A stretch of 64,000 nucleotides of DNA from Salinicoccus hispanicus (GTDB lineage: Bacteria; Bacillota; Bacilli; Staphylococcales; Salinicoccaceae): contig NZ_WUUK01000001.1 of assembly GCF_009831115.1 (NCBI RefSeq), positions 62,001 through 126,000 on the forward strand, in the 5' to 3' direction. Positions within the stretch are counted from its first letter, which is position 1. Every line of letters begins with the position of its first letter. The translations under genes and the position numbers were made by a program. The notes under the pieces were generated by a model that was not told where the DNA came from, ran no database searches, and worked only from the letters and a program-made list of their open reading frames with translations. Shown piece by piece: positions 42,078 through 52,870 of this stretch.

Positions 42078-43994
42078 ATGGCATCAACAGCTAAAAAGCA
42101 AGGTGTCGGCTCTGTAATCTGGGATTACCTGACTACAGTAGACCATAAGAAAATAGCAATACTGTATTTGATTGCTGGTGGTTTCTTCTTCGTAGTTGGC
42201 GGTATAGAAGCAATGATGATAAGAATTCAGCTTGCTGTACCAAACAATGACTTCCTCTCGGCAGGACTGTTCAACGAAATGATCACCATGCACGGTACGA
42301 CAATGATCTTCCTGGCAGCAATGCCGTTATTGTTTGCATTCATGAATGCAACAGTGCCACTTCAGATCGGGGCGCGTGACGTTGCGTTTCCGTTCCTGAA
42401 TGCACTCGGTGTCTGGCTATTCGTTTTCGGTGGTATCTTCCTGAACCTCTCATGGTTCCTTGGAGGCGCACCTGACGCAGGCTGGACAAGCTATGCTTCA
42501 CTCTCAATCGCGTCAGCTGGACATGGTATCGACTTCTACGCACTCGGTCTTCAGATCAGTGGTGCGGGTACATTGATATCAGGTATCAACTTTGTAACAA
42601 CAATCATCAACATGAGAGCACCGGGTATGACATATATGAGAATGCCGCTCATGACATGGACGACACTGGTCGCTTCCGTACTGATCGTGTTTGCATTCCC
42701 ACCGCTCACAATCGGACTGTTCCTGCTTATTTTCGACCGCATGTTCGGGTCCAGTTTCTTCCTGGTCGAAACAGGGGGCAACACAATCATCTGGGAACAT
42801 TTGTTCTGGATATTCGGACACCCGGAAGTATACATCCTGATCCTGCCGGCATTCGGTATATTCTCAGAGATTTTCTCAACATTTTCACGTAAGCGCCTAT
42901 TCGGCTACTCGGCAATGGTATTCGCCACAATCATCATCGGATTCTTCGGATTCATGGTATGGGCACACCACATGTTCACAGTTGGTCTTGGACCGACAGC
43001 GAATGCAATCTTTGCTGTAGCAACAATGGCCATCGCGGTACCAACCGGTATCAAAATATTCAACTGGATTGCGACTGTCTGGGGCGGAAGTATAGAATTC
43101 ACTACACCGATGCTCTACGCACTTGCCTTCATTCCATCATTTACGATGGGTGGGGTTACGGGCGTCATGCAGGCGGCAGCACCAGCCGACTACCAGTATC
43201 ATGACTCCTACTTCATCGTTGCACACTTCCATTACGTCATTGTTGGTGGTGTAGTGTTCGGACTGCTTGCAGGACTGCACTACTACTGGCCGCTGATGTT
43301 CGGTACGATGCTCAGCGAGAAGCTTGGCAAGATTACTTTCGTCATCTTCGTCATCGGTTTCCACGTGACATTCCTGATTCAGCACTTCCTCGGACTGTGG
43401 GGTATGCCGAGGCGTGTGTTCACCTACCTTGATGGGCAGGGGTACAATACAGCCAACCTCATATCTTCGATGGGGGCATTACTGATGGCTATTGCTGTAA
43501 TCATACTTGTCATCAATATCATCATGACAGTCGCAAAGAACCAGAAAGTCGGTCGCGATCCATGGGGAGATGGCCGTACGCTTGAATGGTCACTGCCACT
43601 TCCTGTGCCATACTACAACTTTGCTCAGATTCCACTCGTTCGTGGACTAGATGCATACTGGATCGAGAAGAAAGCGAACAATGGCAGAATGATGCCTTCT
43701 GAATCACTGGAAGACTTCCACATGCCGAATAATTCGTTCATTCCATTCGTAATGTCCTTCGGACTATTTGTCGCTGCTTTCGGCGCACTGTACTTTGCTT
43801 CAGGCAAGGACTGGGCGATCGACGCAGTAAGCGGCCTGAATGTACATCCATGGGCACCATGGGTGCTGGGTCTTGGACTGGCTATTACAGTCGGTGCGAT
43901 GATTACCCGTTCTATAAAAGACGACCTCGGCTACTACGTAACCAAAGAAGAAGTTCTCAGAGATCTTGAAGAAGAAGAAAGGAGGGCGAGATAA
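42078..43994 (+). CDS. ctaD: Cytochrome caa3 oxidase subunit I
   Basis: Catalytic heme-copper subunit, 638 residues and at least 13 helices. Heme and CuB ligands appear in MHGTTMIF near residue 72, the HPEVYILILPAFG block near residue 252 and the HDSYFIVAHFHYVIVG block near residue 375. It pumps protons while reducing oxygen to water. It lies two bases after ctaC and overlaps ctaE by one base. Confidence 0.96.
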   Translation: MASTAKKQGVGSVIWDYLTTVDHKKIAILYLIAGGFFFVVGGIEAMMIRIQLAVPNNDFLSAGLFNEMITMHGTTMIFLAAMPLLFAFMNATVPLQIGARDVAFPFLNALGVWLFVFGGIFLNLSWFLGGAPDAGWTSYASLSIASAGHGIDFYALGLQISGAGTLISGINFVTTIINMRAPGMTYMRMPLMTWTTLVASVLIVFAFPPLTIGLFLLIFDRMFGSSFFLVETGGNTIIWEHLFWIFGHPEVYILILPAFGIFSEIFSTFSRKRLFGYSAMVFATIIIGFFGFMVWAHHMFTVGLGPTANAIFAVATMAIAVPTGIKIFNWIATVWGGSIEFTTPMLYALAFIPSFTMGGVTGVMQAAAPADYQYHDSYFIVAHFHYVIVGGVVFGLLAGLHYYWPLMFGTMLSEKLGKITFVIFVIGFHVTFLIQHFLGLWGMPRRVFTYLDGQGYNTANLISSMGALLMAIAVIILVINIIMTVAKNQKVGRDPWGDGRTLEWSLPLPVPYYNFAQIPLVRGLDAYWIEKKANNGRMMPSESLEDFHMPNNSFIPFVMSFGLFVAAFGALYFASGKDWAIDAVSGLNVHPWAPWVLGLGLAITVGAMITRSIKDDLGYYVTKEEVLRDLEEEERRAR

Positions 43995-44620
43995 TGGCTC
44001 ACATGGAATATAATGTGCCAAGTGAAAGATGGCCTGCACATCCTGAAACAGCGACAATGGAAGGCAAGAACAAGTTTGTCGGCTTCTGGATTTTCCTTGC
44101 AGGTGAGACTGCACTCTTCGCGTCTCTCTTTGCAACATATCTTGCTCTGAAAGATTCAGTCCCAGGGGAAGATCACCCTCTGGCTGCTGATCTCTTCGCT
44201 CTACCGCTTGCATTTGTCATGACGATGTTTCTACTGACATCTTCCTTGACAAGTGTATATGCGATCTACCACATGAGAAACAACAATTTTGCCAAGATGC
44301 AGCTCTGGCTGGGTATCACTGTTCTGCTTGGACTCGGTTTCCTGGCACTGGAAATCTACGAGTTCATCGAGTATGTCCATCATGGCCATACATTCAGATC
44401 CAGTGCATTCGGCAGTGCATTCTACTTCCTGCTCGGAACACACGGTTTCCACGTTGTCATCGGTCTCGGGTGGATAACATTGCTCATCCTGCGTAATGCC
44501 AGACGTGGTATTTCCGTCTACACAGCAGCAAAAGTAAATACAGCATCCCTATACTGGCACTTTATCGATGTTGTGTGGGTGTTCATCTTCACAATAGTCT
44601 ACTTGCTGGGAGTGATGTAA
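43994..44620 (+). CDS. ctaE: Cytochrome caa3 oxidase subunit III
   Basis: Membrane subunit of 208 residues with five helices, recognised by FWIFLAGETALFASLFATYLAL near residue 35 and GTHGFHVVIGLGW near residue 150. Its start shares one base with the ctaD stop (TAATG), and a GGAGGG site lies in the ctaD end. Confidence 0.94.
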   Translation: MAHMEYNVPSERWPAHPETATMEGKNKFVGFWIFLAGETALFASLFATYLALKDSVPGEDHPLAADLFALPLAFVMTMFLLTSSLTSVYAIYHMRNNNFAKMQLWLGITVLLGLGFLALEIYEFIEYVHHGHTFRSSAFGSAFYFLLGTHGFHVVIGLGWITLLILRNARRGISVYTAAKVNTASLYWHFIDVVWVFIFTIVYLLGVM

Positions 44621-44621
44621 C

Positions 44622-44963
44622 ATGGCAGAAATCAAACAGGAACCAATGACAAAGAAGAAGCTCGATTATGTACGTCGTGAACGCACGAGGGAAATGCGAC
44701 AGCAGGTCATTTCATTTTCACTGATGATCTTCCTCACGTTTACAGCTTTTGGCCTTGTCGCGATGGATATCGATTCGCAGTTTGTCATTCCCATCGTTAT
44801 CGGCATGGCTTTCATCCAAGTCATACTGCAGTTCTTCTACTTCATGCACATGAAGGATAAGGGACATGAATTTGCAAAGTTGTTCATGCTGACAGGCATA
44901 TTCCTGGCACTTTCCTTTGTCGTCACATTCATCTATATCGTATGGATTGGCAAACCAATCTAA
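44622..44963 (+). CDS. ctaF: Cytochrome caa3 oxidase subunit IV
   Basis: Small membrane subunit, 113 residues, three helices (~29-48, 54-74, 86-108) after a basic N-terminus. It shows the COX4_pro-type FIQVILQFFYFMHMKDKGHE block. It begins one base after ctaE and ends the oxidase structural genes at a terminator. Confidence 0.92.
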   Translation: MAEIKQEPMTKKKLDYVRRERTREMRQQVISFSLMIFLTFTAFGLVAMDIDSQFVIPIVIGMAFIQVILQFFYFMHMKDKGHEFAKLFMLTGIFLALSFVVTFIYIVWIGKPI

Positions 44964-44970
44964 GTCAGCA

Positions 44971-45001
44971 TAAAGACCGGCACAATGTGCCGGTCTTTAT
45001 T
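44971..45001 (+). terminator. Terminator after ctaF
   Basis: TAAAGACCGGCAC and GTGCCGGTCTTTA form a perfect stem with an AAT loop, followed by T-rich sequence. Confidence 0.85.
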
Positions 45002-45090
45002 TGTCATCATATTGTCATGGTATTAACTTGCCGAACATACAGCTGGAAACTATACTGGGATTAAGCGTTTTTATAAAGGGATGATTCTAA

Positions 45091-46044
45091 ATGGAAAACT
45101 TGTCATCTATATCAATATTCGGTTTTATCGCAAATTGGAGTCCATATTTTCTGGCATTTGTCGTTTTTCTGACTGCCGTCTACTTCCTCATCACCAAGAA
45201 GTGGTATAAGGATTTTGAAGGCGGTCGGCCGTTGAAACTTAAAGAAGGTTCGCTGTTTGCCACAAGCATGCTGCTGCTCTATGCCATGTATGGCGCACCA
45301 GTGGATGTACTGAGCCATATTCTTTTCAGTTTCCATATGCTGCAGATGGCCATCGTGTTTCTGCTGATTGCTCCGCTGATGTACTTTGCCATACCAGAGT
45401 ATCTATGGAGTTATATTGTGAAACTGCCTGTTCTGAAACAGTTCTTCGCGATTGCCAGGAAGCCTCTGGTACCGTTGATCCTGTTCAATGGAATCTTCTC
45501 CATCTACCATATACCGGTCGTGCTTGACTTCCTTAAACAGAGTGGTGCACTGCACTCCGGCTTCAATGTTCTGCTCTTCATGCTGGCAATCCTGATGTTC
45601 TATCCGATCTTCAACAGGGTTGAACCACAGGAGAAGCACATGGGCGGACTATTCAAACTTCTTTATGTCTTCGCGATTGGAGCGCTCCTGACACCAGCCT
45701 GCGCACTGATCATCTTTGCCGGCGAACCTCTGTATAACACCTACACGGATGGAGATGCATGGCTTTCGGCAATGGAACTGTGTGTACCTTCAGGGGTCCT
45801 GGATGGTCTGAAGGGGCAAGGTATTATTTCAGGTCCTGAGTATTTCACCAACACGACACCGATCATGGATCAGCAGACCGGCGGCATCATCATGAAAGTG
45901 CTGCAGGAAGTTTTCTTCGCCTTCATGCTTGGCCACCTCTTCTTCAACTGGTACAGGAATGAACGCAAGGATGAAGATGAAGTGACACGCCGTTCTGTTG
46001 AAGAGGCGCGCCTTCAGAAAGAATTATTCAATCAATACAGATAA
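45091..46044 (+). CDS. ctaG: Cytochrome caa3 oxidase assembly factor CtaG
   Basis: Polytopic membrane protein of 317 residues and about seven helices, family caa3_CtaG, needed for copper insertion or assembly of caa3. Characteristic segments are HILFSFHMLQMAIVFLLIAPL near residue 73 and the HMGGLF/LTPACALIIFAGEPLY region near 190-213. AAGGGATG precedes the ATG. ctaM follows 21 bases downstream. Confidence 0.9.
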   Translation: MENLSSISIFGFIANWSPYFLAFVVFLTAVYFLITKKWYKDFEGGRPLKLKEGSLFATSMLLLYAMYGAPVDVLSHILFSFHMLQMAIVFLLIAPLMYFAIPEYLWSYIVKLPVLKQFFAIARKPLVPLILFNGIFSIYHIPVVLDFLKQSGALHSGFNVLLFMLAILMFYPIFNRVEPQEKHMGGLFKLLYVFAIGALLTPACALIIFAGEPLYNTYTDGDAWLSAMELCVPSGVLDGLKGQGIISGPEYFTNTTPIMDQQTGGIIMKVLQEVFFAFMLGHLFFNWYRNERKDEDEVTRRSVEEARLQKELFNQYR

Positions 46045-46065
46045 TGGAATAAGGAGAATCTCACC

Positions 46066-46521
46066 GTGCATATTTTACCGACCATCAGTACATTATTCAT
46101 TGTAGTCAGTGCAGTTTTCATGGCCGTAGGCATCGTCAAAGTCAGAAATGGACAGATTGCAGAACATCAGAAGATGATGACATATGCAGCAGTCAGCGCA
46201 CTGGTCTTTTTCATCATCTATGCCTCAAGGACTGTATTCATAGGAAACACGGCATTTGGTGGGCCGGAAGGTCTCGTCCCTTTCTATACGGTGTTTCTGA
46301 TATTCCATATCATACTGGCCACGACAGGGGGCGCCCTCGGTGGTGTCCAGGTCTATCTGGGCTATAAGAGAAAGCTTGCACCGCATAGGAAGATCGCCCC
46401 ATGGGCGTCGACCATCTGGTTCGGTACAGCCATTACAGGTGTCATGGTCTATGTACTGCTTTATATACTCTACCCAGGCGGAGAGACGACTTCACTGATC
46501 AAAGCCATCCTTCAAGGATAG
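46066..46521 (+). CDS. ctaM: CtaM, heme-copper oxidase maturation factor (DUF420)
   Basis: Membrane protein of 151 residues with four helices. Conserved His residues occur in EHQKMM (near 33), FHIILATTGG (near 85) and LAPHRKIAPW (near 106). DUF420 proteins are required for oxidase maturation in S. aureus (CtaM). The start is GTG, nine bases after AAGGAG. It probably forms one transcript with ctaG. Confidence 0.87.
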   Translation: MHILPTISTLFIVVSAVFMAVGIVKVRNGQIAEHQKMMTYAAVSALVFFIIYASRTVFIGNTAFGGPEGLVPFYTVFLIFHIILATTGGALGGVQVYLGYKRKLAPHRKIAPWASTIWFGTAITGVMVYVLLYILYPGGETTSLIKAILQG

Positions 46522-46554
46522 AAAAAGGGCTGCTCATATGAGCAGCCCTTTTTT
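46522..46554. terminator. Bidirectional terminator, ctaM / yugN
   Basis: AAAAAGGGCTGCTCAT and ATGAGCAGCCCTTTTTT form a near-perfect stem. Confidence 0.92.
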
Positions 46555-46564
46555 ACATGAAAGT

Positions 46565-46921
46565 TTATGAGATTGCTTTCAGATCCTGTGCGACAGCTCT
46601 GATTTTCTGTACCGCATGATCTACGAGTCGTTCAGGGAAGTGTTCATCGCTTCCGTACTCGAGGCCCGTCGGGTAGTAGTGCTTGCCCATGTACGGGTCC
46701 ATCAGCTGAAGGATGGCACTTTTAGCACCGACGTCCCCCTCCACAGCATAGCCGGGAATACGCAGATAAAAGATGCCTTCCGGCACTTCATATTTATAAT
46801 CGAAAGTCATCCGTTCATAATCCCATGCACCACCGAGTACAAGTCCGTTCTTATTCATAACATCTTGCAGTATATCCTGAGAAACGAGCATCGTCTCAAG
46901 AGTAGAATTTTCGAAAACCAT
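46565..46921 (-). CDS. YugN-like protein
   Basis: Soluble protein of 118 residues. The pattern of the N-terminal MVFENSTLE, central LGGAWDYERMTFDYKYE and C-terminal GKHYYPTGLEYG resembles YugN-like proteins of Bacillales. No catalytic motif is known. A GGAGG site precedes the ATG. The divergent neighbour is ricF. Confidence 0.78.
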   Translation of the reverse strand: MVFENSTLETMLVSQDILQDVMNKNGLVLGGAWDYERMTFDYKYEVPEGIFYLRIPGYAVEGDVGAKSAILQLMDPYMGKHYYPTGLEYGSDEHFPERLVDHAVQKIRAVAQDLKAIS

Positions 46922-46980
46922 GAATTTTCCTCCCTAAGCATTTTTCCATTACTTTAATTTTAATCTATTGTCCCGACAGT

Positions 46981-47023
46981 TGCAAATGGTATTTGAAAAC
47001 TGCAAATGCTTGTGGTTGAAAAC
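46981..47023. repeat. Adjacent imperfect direct repeats between yugN and ricF
   Basis: TGCAAATGGTATTTGAAAAC (46981-47000) is followed directly by a 23-base version, 47001-47023, beginning TGCAAATG and ending TTGAAAAC. The second copy may contain a -35 element (TTGAAA) for ricF. Confidence 0.55.
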
Positions 47024-47060
47024 CATGAATCTGTGATACTATGTGAGTGAGGTGTTGTAA

Positions 47061-47504
47061 ATGGTTACAGAAACAGAAATGGAAATTCTAGATCAGCTCG
47101 ATGCCTTAAATGAAAAAATAAGGCAGACCGAAGCCTATCAGCAGTATTGCAGATATCGTGCACTTCTTGAGGAAGATAAGGAAGTGTCACAGCTCATAGA
47201 TCAGTTTACACGTCTGAAGCTGGATTTTGAAGAAGTCCAGCGATTTGGCAGATATCATCCCGATTTCAGTACTAAACGGCGGGAGATCAACCAGTTCAAA
47301 AAGAAACTGGATATGCACCCCGTCATCATGGAATACAGAAGGTCCGAATATCAGCTCCAGGCTCTGCTTGACGAAGTGCTCTATCATGTAAGCACCAGTG
47401 TCAGCAGCAATGTCAATGTAGTCAGCAGCAACCCGTTCTTCTCCGTATCCGGGGAGTCGGGATGCTCTACAGGTGGCAGCTGTGGATGCCAAAGCGCAGG
47501 CTAG
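47061..47504 (+). CDS. ricF: RicF (YlbF), RNA-processing/regulatory complex subunit
   Basis: Com_YlbF family protein, 147 residues. The first ~110 residues are helical (DQLDALNEKIRQTEAYQQY). In B. subtilis RicA, RicF and RicT form a complex that carries Fe-S clusters and affects RNase Y processing. The C-terminal cysteines C135, C141 and C143 (GCSTGGSCGC) fit that role. Its GAGGTG site is seven bases upstream. Other Ric genes are not in the window. Confidence 0.88.
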   Translation: MVTETEMEILDQLDALNEKIRQTEAYQQYCRYRALLEEDKEVSQLIDQFTRLKLDFEEVQRFGRYHPDFSTKRREINQFKKKLDMHPVIMEYRRSEYQLQALLDEVLYHVSTSVSSNVNVVSSNPFFSVSGESGCSTGGSCGCQSAG

Positions 47505-47512
47505 AACATACG

Positions 47513-47542
47513 AAAGGCTCCCCATCATCAGGGGAGCCTTTT
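47513..47542. terminator. Bidirectional terminator, ricF / glpQ-like gene
   Basis: AAAGGCTCCCC and GGGGAGCCTTTT pair around ATCATCA. Confidence 0.88.
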
Positions 47543-48463
47543 CTAATATCTTTCATTCATCAGGTGATGGCTGATGTCCGGATAGTCGGTTACGATTGTG
47601 TGTGCGCCTTTTTGGATCAGTTCATCCATTTCGTCCATTTCATTGATGACCCAGTATCCGACCGCAATGTTCAGACTCTGCAGGTAGTCTATGAAACCTT
47701 CCTTGTTCAGTGGAATGTTGTTGTAGCGTGGCGGGATCTGGAAAGTGTCCGCTTTAGGGCTGAACAGATGCTTGAATCCTGAAGCATATGCCAGATAGGC
47801 GTTTCTGACCTGCTCTTCACCTGAGCCGAGTGCAATATCATCGCCGGAGTAGAGCTGGAAACGGTCAATCTGTGCATCGTAGAAGCTTGTGATGAGTACG
47901 CGGTCCTGGACATCCAGTTCATCGATCAGACGATAGAGCAGGCTTGGCATCAGACTGCCTTCATATGAATTAGGATCATCCTTGATATCGATATTGATGA
48001 GCTTGTCCGGATACCTCTCGATCAGTTCCCTGAGTGTTATGATGCGTGCATCTTCTGATTCCCTGTAAGGATGGTTGCCTTCTGCGTCCCGGAAGTGGTA
48101 GCCGAAGTCGAGCTTCTTCAGTTCGTCGAGTGTCAGGTTGCTTATGCGTCCGGCACCATTTGAAGTCCGGTCCACATAGGCATCATGGAAGACGACAATC
48201 TCCTCATCCTTTGTCATACGGATATCGACTTCAAATCCATCGACATCGAATTTGCTGGCTTTATCGAAGGCTGCAATGGTATGCTCCGGTGCCAGACCCA
48301 TGCCGCCGCGGTGTGCAAAAACGTAGGGTGAGCGGTGTCTGAAGTACGGCTTGATGTCCCTGATCTTCGGTTCTCTGGTGACTTTGGTTCCGACCCATAG
48401 TCCGCCGATCAGTCCGCCTGTGATCCCGATTGCTGCAAGTAGGCTCTTTGTACACTTTTTCAT
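47543..48463 (-). CDS. Membrane-anchored glycerophosphodiester phosphodiesterase
   Basis: GDPD-family hydrolase of glycerophosphodiesters, 306 residues. An N-terminal hydrophobic segment (~7-26) anchors or exports it. The catalytic and metal residues are in AHRGG (H51, R52), EVDIRMTKD (E78, D80) and FHD (H93), in a TIM-barrel domain. The C4 near the start is not in a lipobox. It is divergent from ylbG, as in staphylococci. Confidence 0.9.
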   Translation of the reverse strand: MKKCTKSLLAAIGITGGLIGGLWVGTKVTREPKIRDIKPYFRHRSPYVFAHRGGMGLAPEHTIAAFDKASKFDVDGFEVDIRMTKDEEIVVFHDAYVDRTSNGAGRISNLTLDELKKLDFGYHFRDAEGNHPYRESEDARIITLRELIERYPDKLINIDIKDDPNSYEGSLMPSLLYRLIDELDVQDRVLITSFYDAQIDRFQLYSGDDIALGSGEEQVRNAYLAYASGFKHLFSPKADTFQIPPRYNNIPLNKEGFIDYLQSLNIAVGYWVINEMDEMDELIQKGAHTIVTDYPDISHHLMNERY

Positions 48464-48551
48464 AGTAATTATGCCTCCAATTATAGTTTCATTTAAAACT
48501 TCTTATTTCCATGGTATCATAACTGTATAAAAATATATAAGGTGGGGTAGT

Positions 48552-48815
48552 ATGCTTGAGAAACGCATCGGCATATATATTTATTTTAAACAAAATAAAT
48601 TCATACGACAATTGAAACGATACGGCCATCTCATATACGTCAATAAGGAAAAAAAGTACTTATTACTATATATATACGAAACCGACCTCTCTCAAACAAT
48701 GGAAGCCTTGAACCGGTTGAAGTATGTCAGTGATGTAGTGGCAAGCGAATATCCGAATATCAAAAGGGAATACGGCACCGAGAATTTCGAGTCGAAGGAC
48801 TATCGGGTCATCTGA
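48552..48815 (+). CDS. ylbG: UPF0298 family protein YlbG
   Basis: Cytoplasmic protein of 87 residues and unknown function. The basic N-terminal half (KRIGIYIYFKQNKFIRQLKRYG) and KYLLLYIYE are typical of the family. AAGGTGGGG precedes the ATG. It ends two bases before the convergent gene, with no terminator visible. Confidence 0.87.
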   Translation: MLEKRIGIYIYFKQNKFIRQLKRYGHLIYVNKEKKYLLLYIYETDLSQTMEALNRLKYVSDVVASEYPNIKREYGTENFESKDYRVI

Positions 48816-48817
48816 TT

Positions 48818-49189
48818 TCAGTTCAGAGGCGGAATCAGATGGTTCAGGCGCAGCACGCCGGTAATATACTGGTAGAACTGCTCCCTTTCGTGGAAGTCTT
48901 CCGGATCCCGTGTTGAGAATTCTATGACTGGAATGTCATGCTTGCGGCACCATTCATCGATCATCTTGTATTTCTTCCCTGCGCCATCCTTATAAAGGAT
49001 GCCTCTGTAGATGGTGTATATGGCCTGGAAATTTCCACGGACCGGTGACATGACGAGAAGAAATGTCGACATGCCTTCTGCTGTATGAAGGAAGATGCCT
49101 TTACTGATTCTTCCATGATTATTCCCGATCAGTGCCTCAAGCTCGAAAAGGTCGCCATGACCTTCACCAAGTGTGATGAATTTCTGCAT
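48818..49189 (-). CDS. Conserved hypothetical protein of the ylbG-rsmD region
   Basis: Soluble protein of 123 residues that I cannot assign to a characterised family. It begins MQKFITLGEGHGDLFELEAL and contains PVIEFSTRDPEDFHEREQFYQYITGVL. I place the start at ATG 49189 because GGGAG lies eight bases before it; the upstream ATG 49204 has no site. A gene at this position is conserved in staphylococci, where it has no proven role. Confidence 0.75.
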   Translation of the reverse strand: MQKFITLGEGHGDLFELEALIGNNHGRISKGIFLHTAEGMSTFLLVMSPVRGNFQAIYTIYRGILYKDGAGKKYKMIDEWCRKHDIPVIEFSTRDPEDFHEREQFYQYITGVLRLNHLIPPLN

Positions 49190-49249
49190 TTTATCAACTC
49201 CCATTCATCATTCTAAACCAACCATGTAAGGAAAGAAAGCAGGTTTCTC

Positions 49250-51400
<2,151 letters not shown>

Positions 51401-51478
51401 GGTTAGACACTCCTTTCTCTTCAATGATATTGTAACAGAAAATACCATTGGGGTAATGCGTAGTGTTAAGAAAAAAAC

Positions 51479-51507
51479 TTGACAGAAAACCTTGTTGAAG
51501 GTACAAT
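51479..51507 (+). promoter_or_regulatory. Strong sigma-A promoter of yceD-rpmF
   Basis: Perfect TTGACA (51479-51484), a 17-base spacer and TACAAT (51502-51507), 31 bases before yceD. It is the best promoter in the window, fitting a ribosomal protein operon. Confidence 0.85.
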
Positions 51508-51537
51508 GTTTTTTGTGCTCATAAGAGGTGAAACTAT

Positions 51538-52053
51538 ATGAGATGGTCATTAACACAGCTTAATAAGTTCAATCAGAAATCAATCGCTGTAAATGAAAAG
51601 GTCCAGTTCGGAGAACTAACAGATCGCAAGGATGTCACTGGTACTGGAGAGACTTCAGTGGAAGGTGAAATCCATATACGGAATCGTGAGATTCTGGTCG
51701 ATCTCACGATAGATACAGTGGTCAACATGCTCGATAGCCGTACTTCTGAAGATATAGAAGTACCCCTTCATATCGAATCACAGGAAGTGTTCGTTGAAGA
51801 GCCGGGCGAGACCGACGAACTGGCTGAAAATGTTCATCCAGTGACCCATACTTTGGATCTCGAACCCATTGTCCGTGAACTGATTGTCGTCAATATTCCT
51901 TTTGTCATCACCAAAAGTGATGAAACACTGACAGGTGGTAGCAACTGGTCAGTTGTAAAGGAAGAGGAACTGACGGAAGACGCGGAAAAAGTGGATCCGA
52001 GAATGGCAAAGTTGAAATCACTGCTAGACGACAGTGAGAATAAGGAGGAATAG
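51538..52053 (+). CDS. yceD: DUF177 (YceD) family 23S rRNA accumulation protein
   Basis: Acidic protein of 171 residues. The family signature is the C-terminal [13 protein letters not shown], and the CxxC motif of some members is absent. E. coli and plant relatives help 23S rRNA accumulation. AAGAGGTG precedes the ATG. It is always found directly before rpmF, here two bases apart. Confidence 0.9.
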   Translation: MRWSLTQLNKFNQKSIAVNEKVQFGELTDRKDVTGTGETSVEGEIHIRNREILVDLTIDTVVNMLDSRTSEDIEVPLHIESQEVFVEEPGETDELAENVHPVTHTLDLEPIVRELIVVNIPFVITKSDETLTGGSNWSVVKEEELTEDAEKVDPRMAKLKSLLDDSENKEE

Positions 52054-52055
52054 AA

Positions 52056-52229
52056 ATGGCAGTACCAAAAAGAAGAACCTCAATTACACGCAAAAGAAAA
52101 CGCCGTACGCACCTGAAACTTTCAGTGCCTGGTATGGTGGAATGCCCAAACTGTGGAGAAATGAAACTTTCCCACCGTGTATGCAAAGAATGCGGCAGCT
52201 ATAAAGGTGAAGATGTCGTAGCAAACTAA
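52056..52229 (+). CDS. rpmF: 50S ribosomal protein L32
   Basis: Ribosomal protein of 57 residues: [19 protein letters not shown], then a zinc ribbon CPNC...CKEC. All four cysteines remain, so it is the zinc-binding form. TAAGGAGG lies at the end of yceD. A strong terminator follows. Confidence 0.96.
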   Translation: MAVPKRRTSITRKRKRRTHLKLSVPGMVECPNCGEMKLSHRVCKECGSYKGEDVVAN

Positions 52230-52242
52230 TTGATACGACATG

Positions 52243-52281
52243 AAAAAGTCGCTGACGGAATGAATCCGTCAGCGACTTTTT
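52243..52281 (+). terminator. Terminator after rpmF
   Basis: AAAAAGTCGCTGACGGA and TCCGTCAGCGACTTTTT form a perfect 17-bp stem. It can also serve the convergent gene. Confidence 0.93.
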
Positions 52282-52293
52282 GTGCTTTCATAT

Positions 52294-52758
52294 TCAGTTC
52301 AGTACATAGCCTTCCGGATAAAAGATCAACGGATCATCCGCCATGTCCCTTTCAATATCATACTTCATCATTTCAAAGCCATGCTTTTCAAAGAATCCGC
52401 GTGCATTCTGGCGGCTGATTGCCTTGATAGGCAGTCCATAGTCTTTGGCGAACTCTATCATTTGGCTACCGAACCCGCGGCCCTGGTACTTTTCGAGTAC
52501 TTCAAGCTTCCAGATGACCATATAGTCATGAGGTGGATCGAATATGGGCTGCTGTTCGTCCTCTTTACGGTACAGGCACATGCGGGCGGCCAGTGTATCG
52601 CCGACGTAGATGCCATAGAATGGGGAGTCGATATCAGCATCAATCATATTGCCTTCCATTTCTTTCATCATATGCAGTTCCTGCGCACCATACTCACGGA
52701 ATTTCTTGAAATCTTCTACGGTTTTATAATTGATTGCTAGATGTTTCACTTCTGACAT
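52294..52758 (-). CDS. GNAT-family N-acetyltransferase
   Basis: Encodes 154 residues. The acetyl-CoA binding loop YQGRGFGSQM is near residue 93, followed by the family pattern NARGFFEKHGFEMM. I start at ATG 52758, after AAAGGAG; the ATG at 52800 has no site. The substrate is unknown. A similar gene precedes bshC in some staphylococci. Confidence 0.85.
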   Translation of the reverse strand: MSEVKHLAINYKTVEDFKKFREYGAQELHMMKEMEGNMIDADIDSPFYGIYVGDTLAARMCLYRKEDEQQPIFDPPHDYMVIWKLEVLEKYQGRGFGSQMIEFAKDYGLPIKAISRQNARGFFEKHGFEMMKYDIERDMADDPLIFYPEGYVLN

Positions 52759-52870
52759 TTTTATTCTCTCCTTTGGTTTCATTATAGTATATTTCTTCAA
52801 AACCGTTCAATTGTTTTATATGTCTTTAATATTTATAATCTAATTACTACCCCGAAGAAGGAGACGGATT

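Noticed and set aside
51401-51556. N-terminal extension of tmcAL to 51556
   Set aside because: It would cover the yceD promoter and lacks likeness; the family N-terminus begins at ATG 51400.
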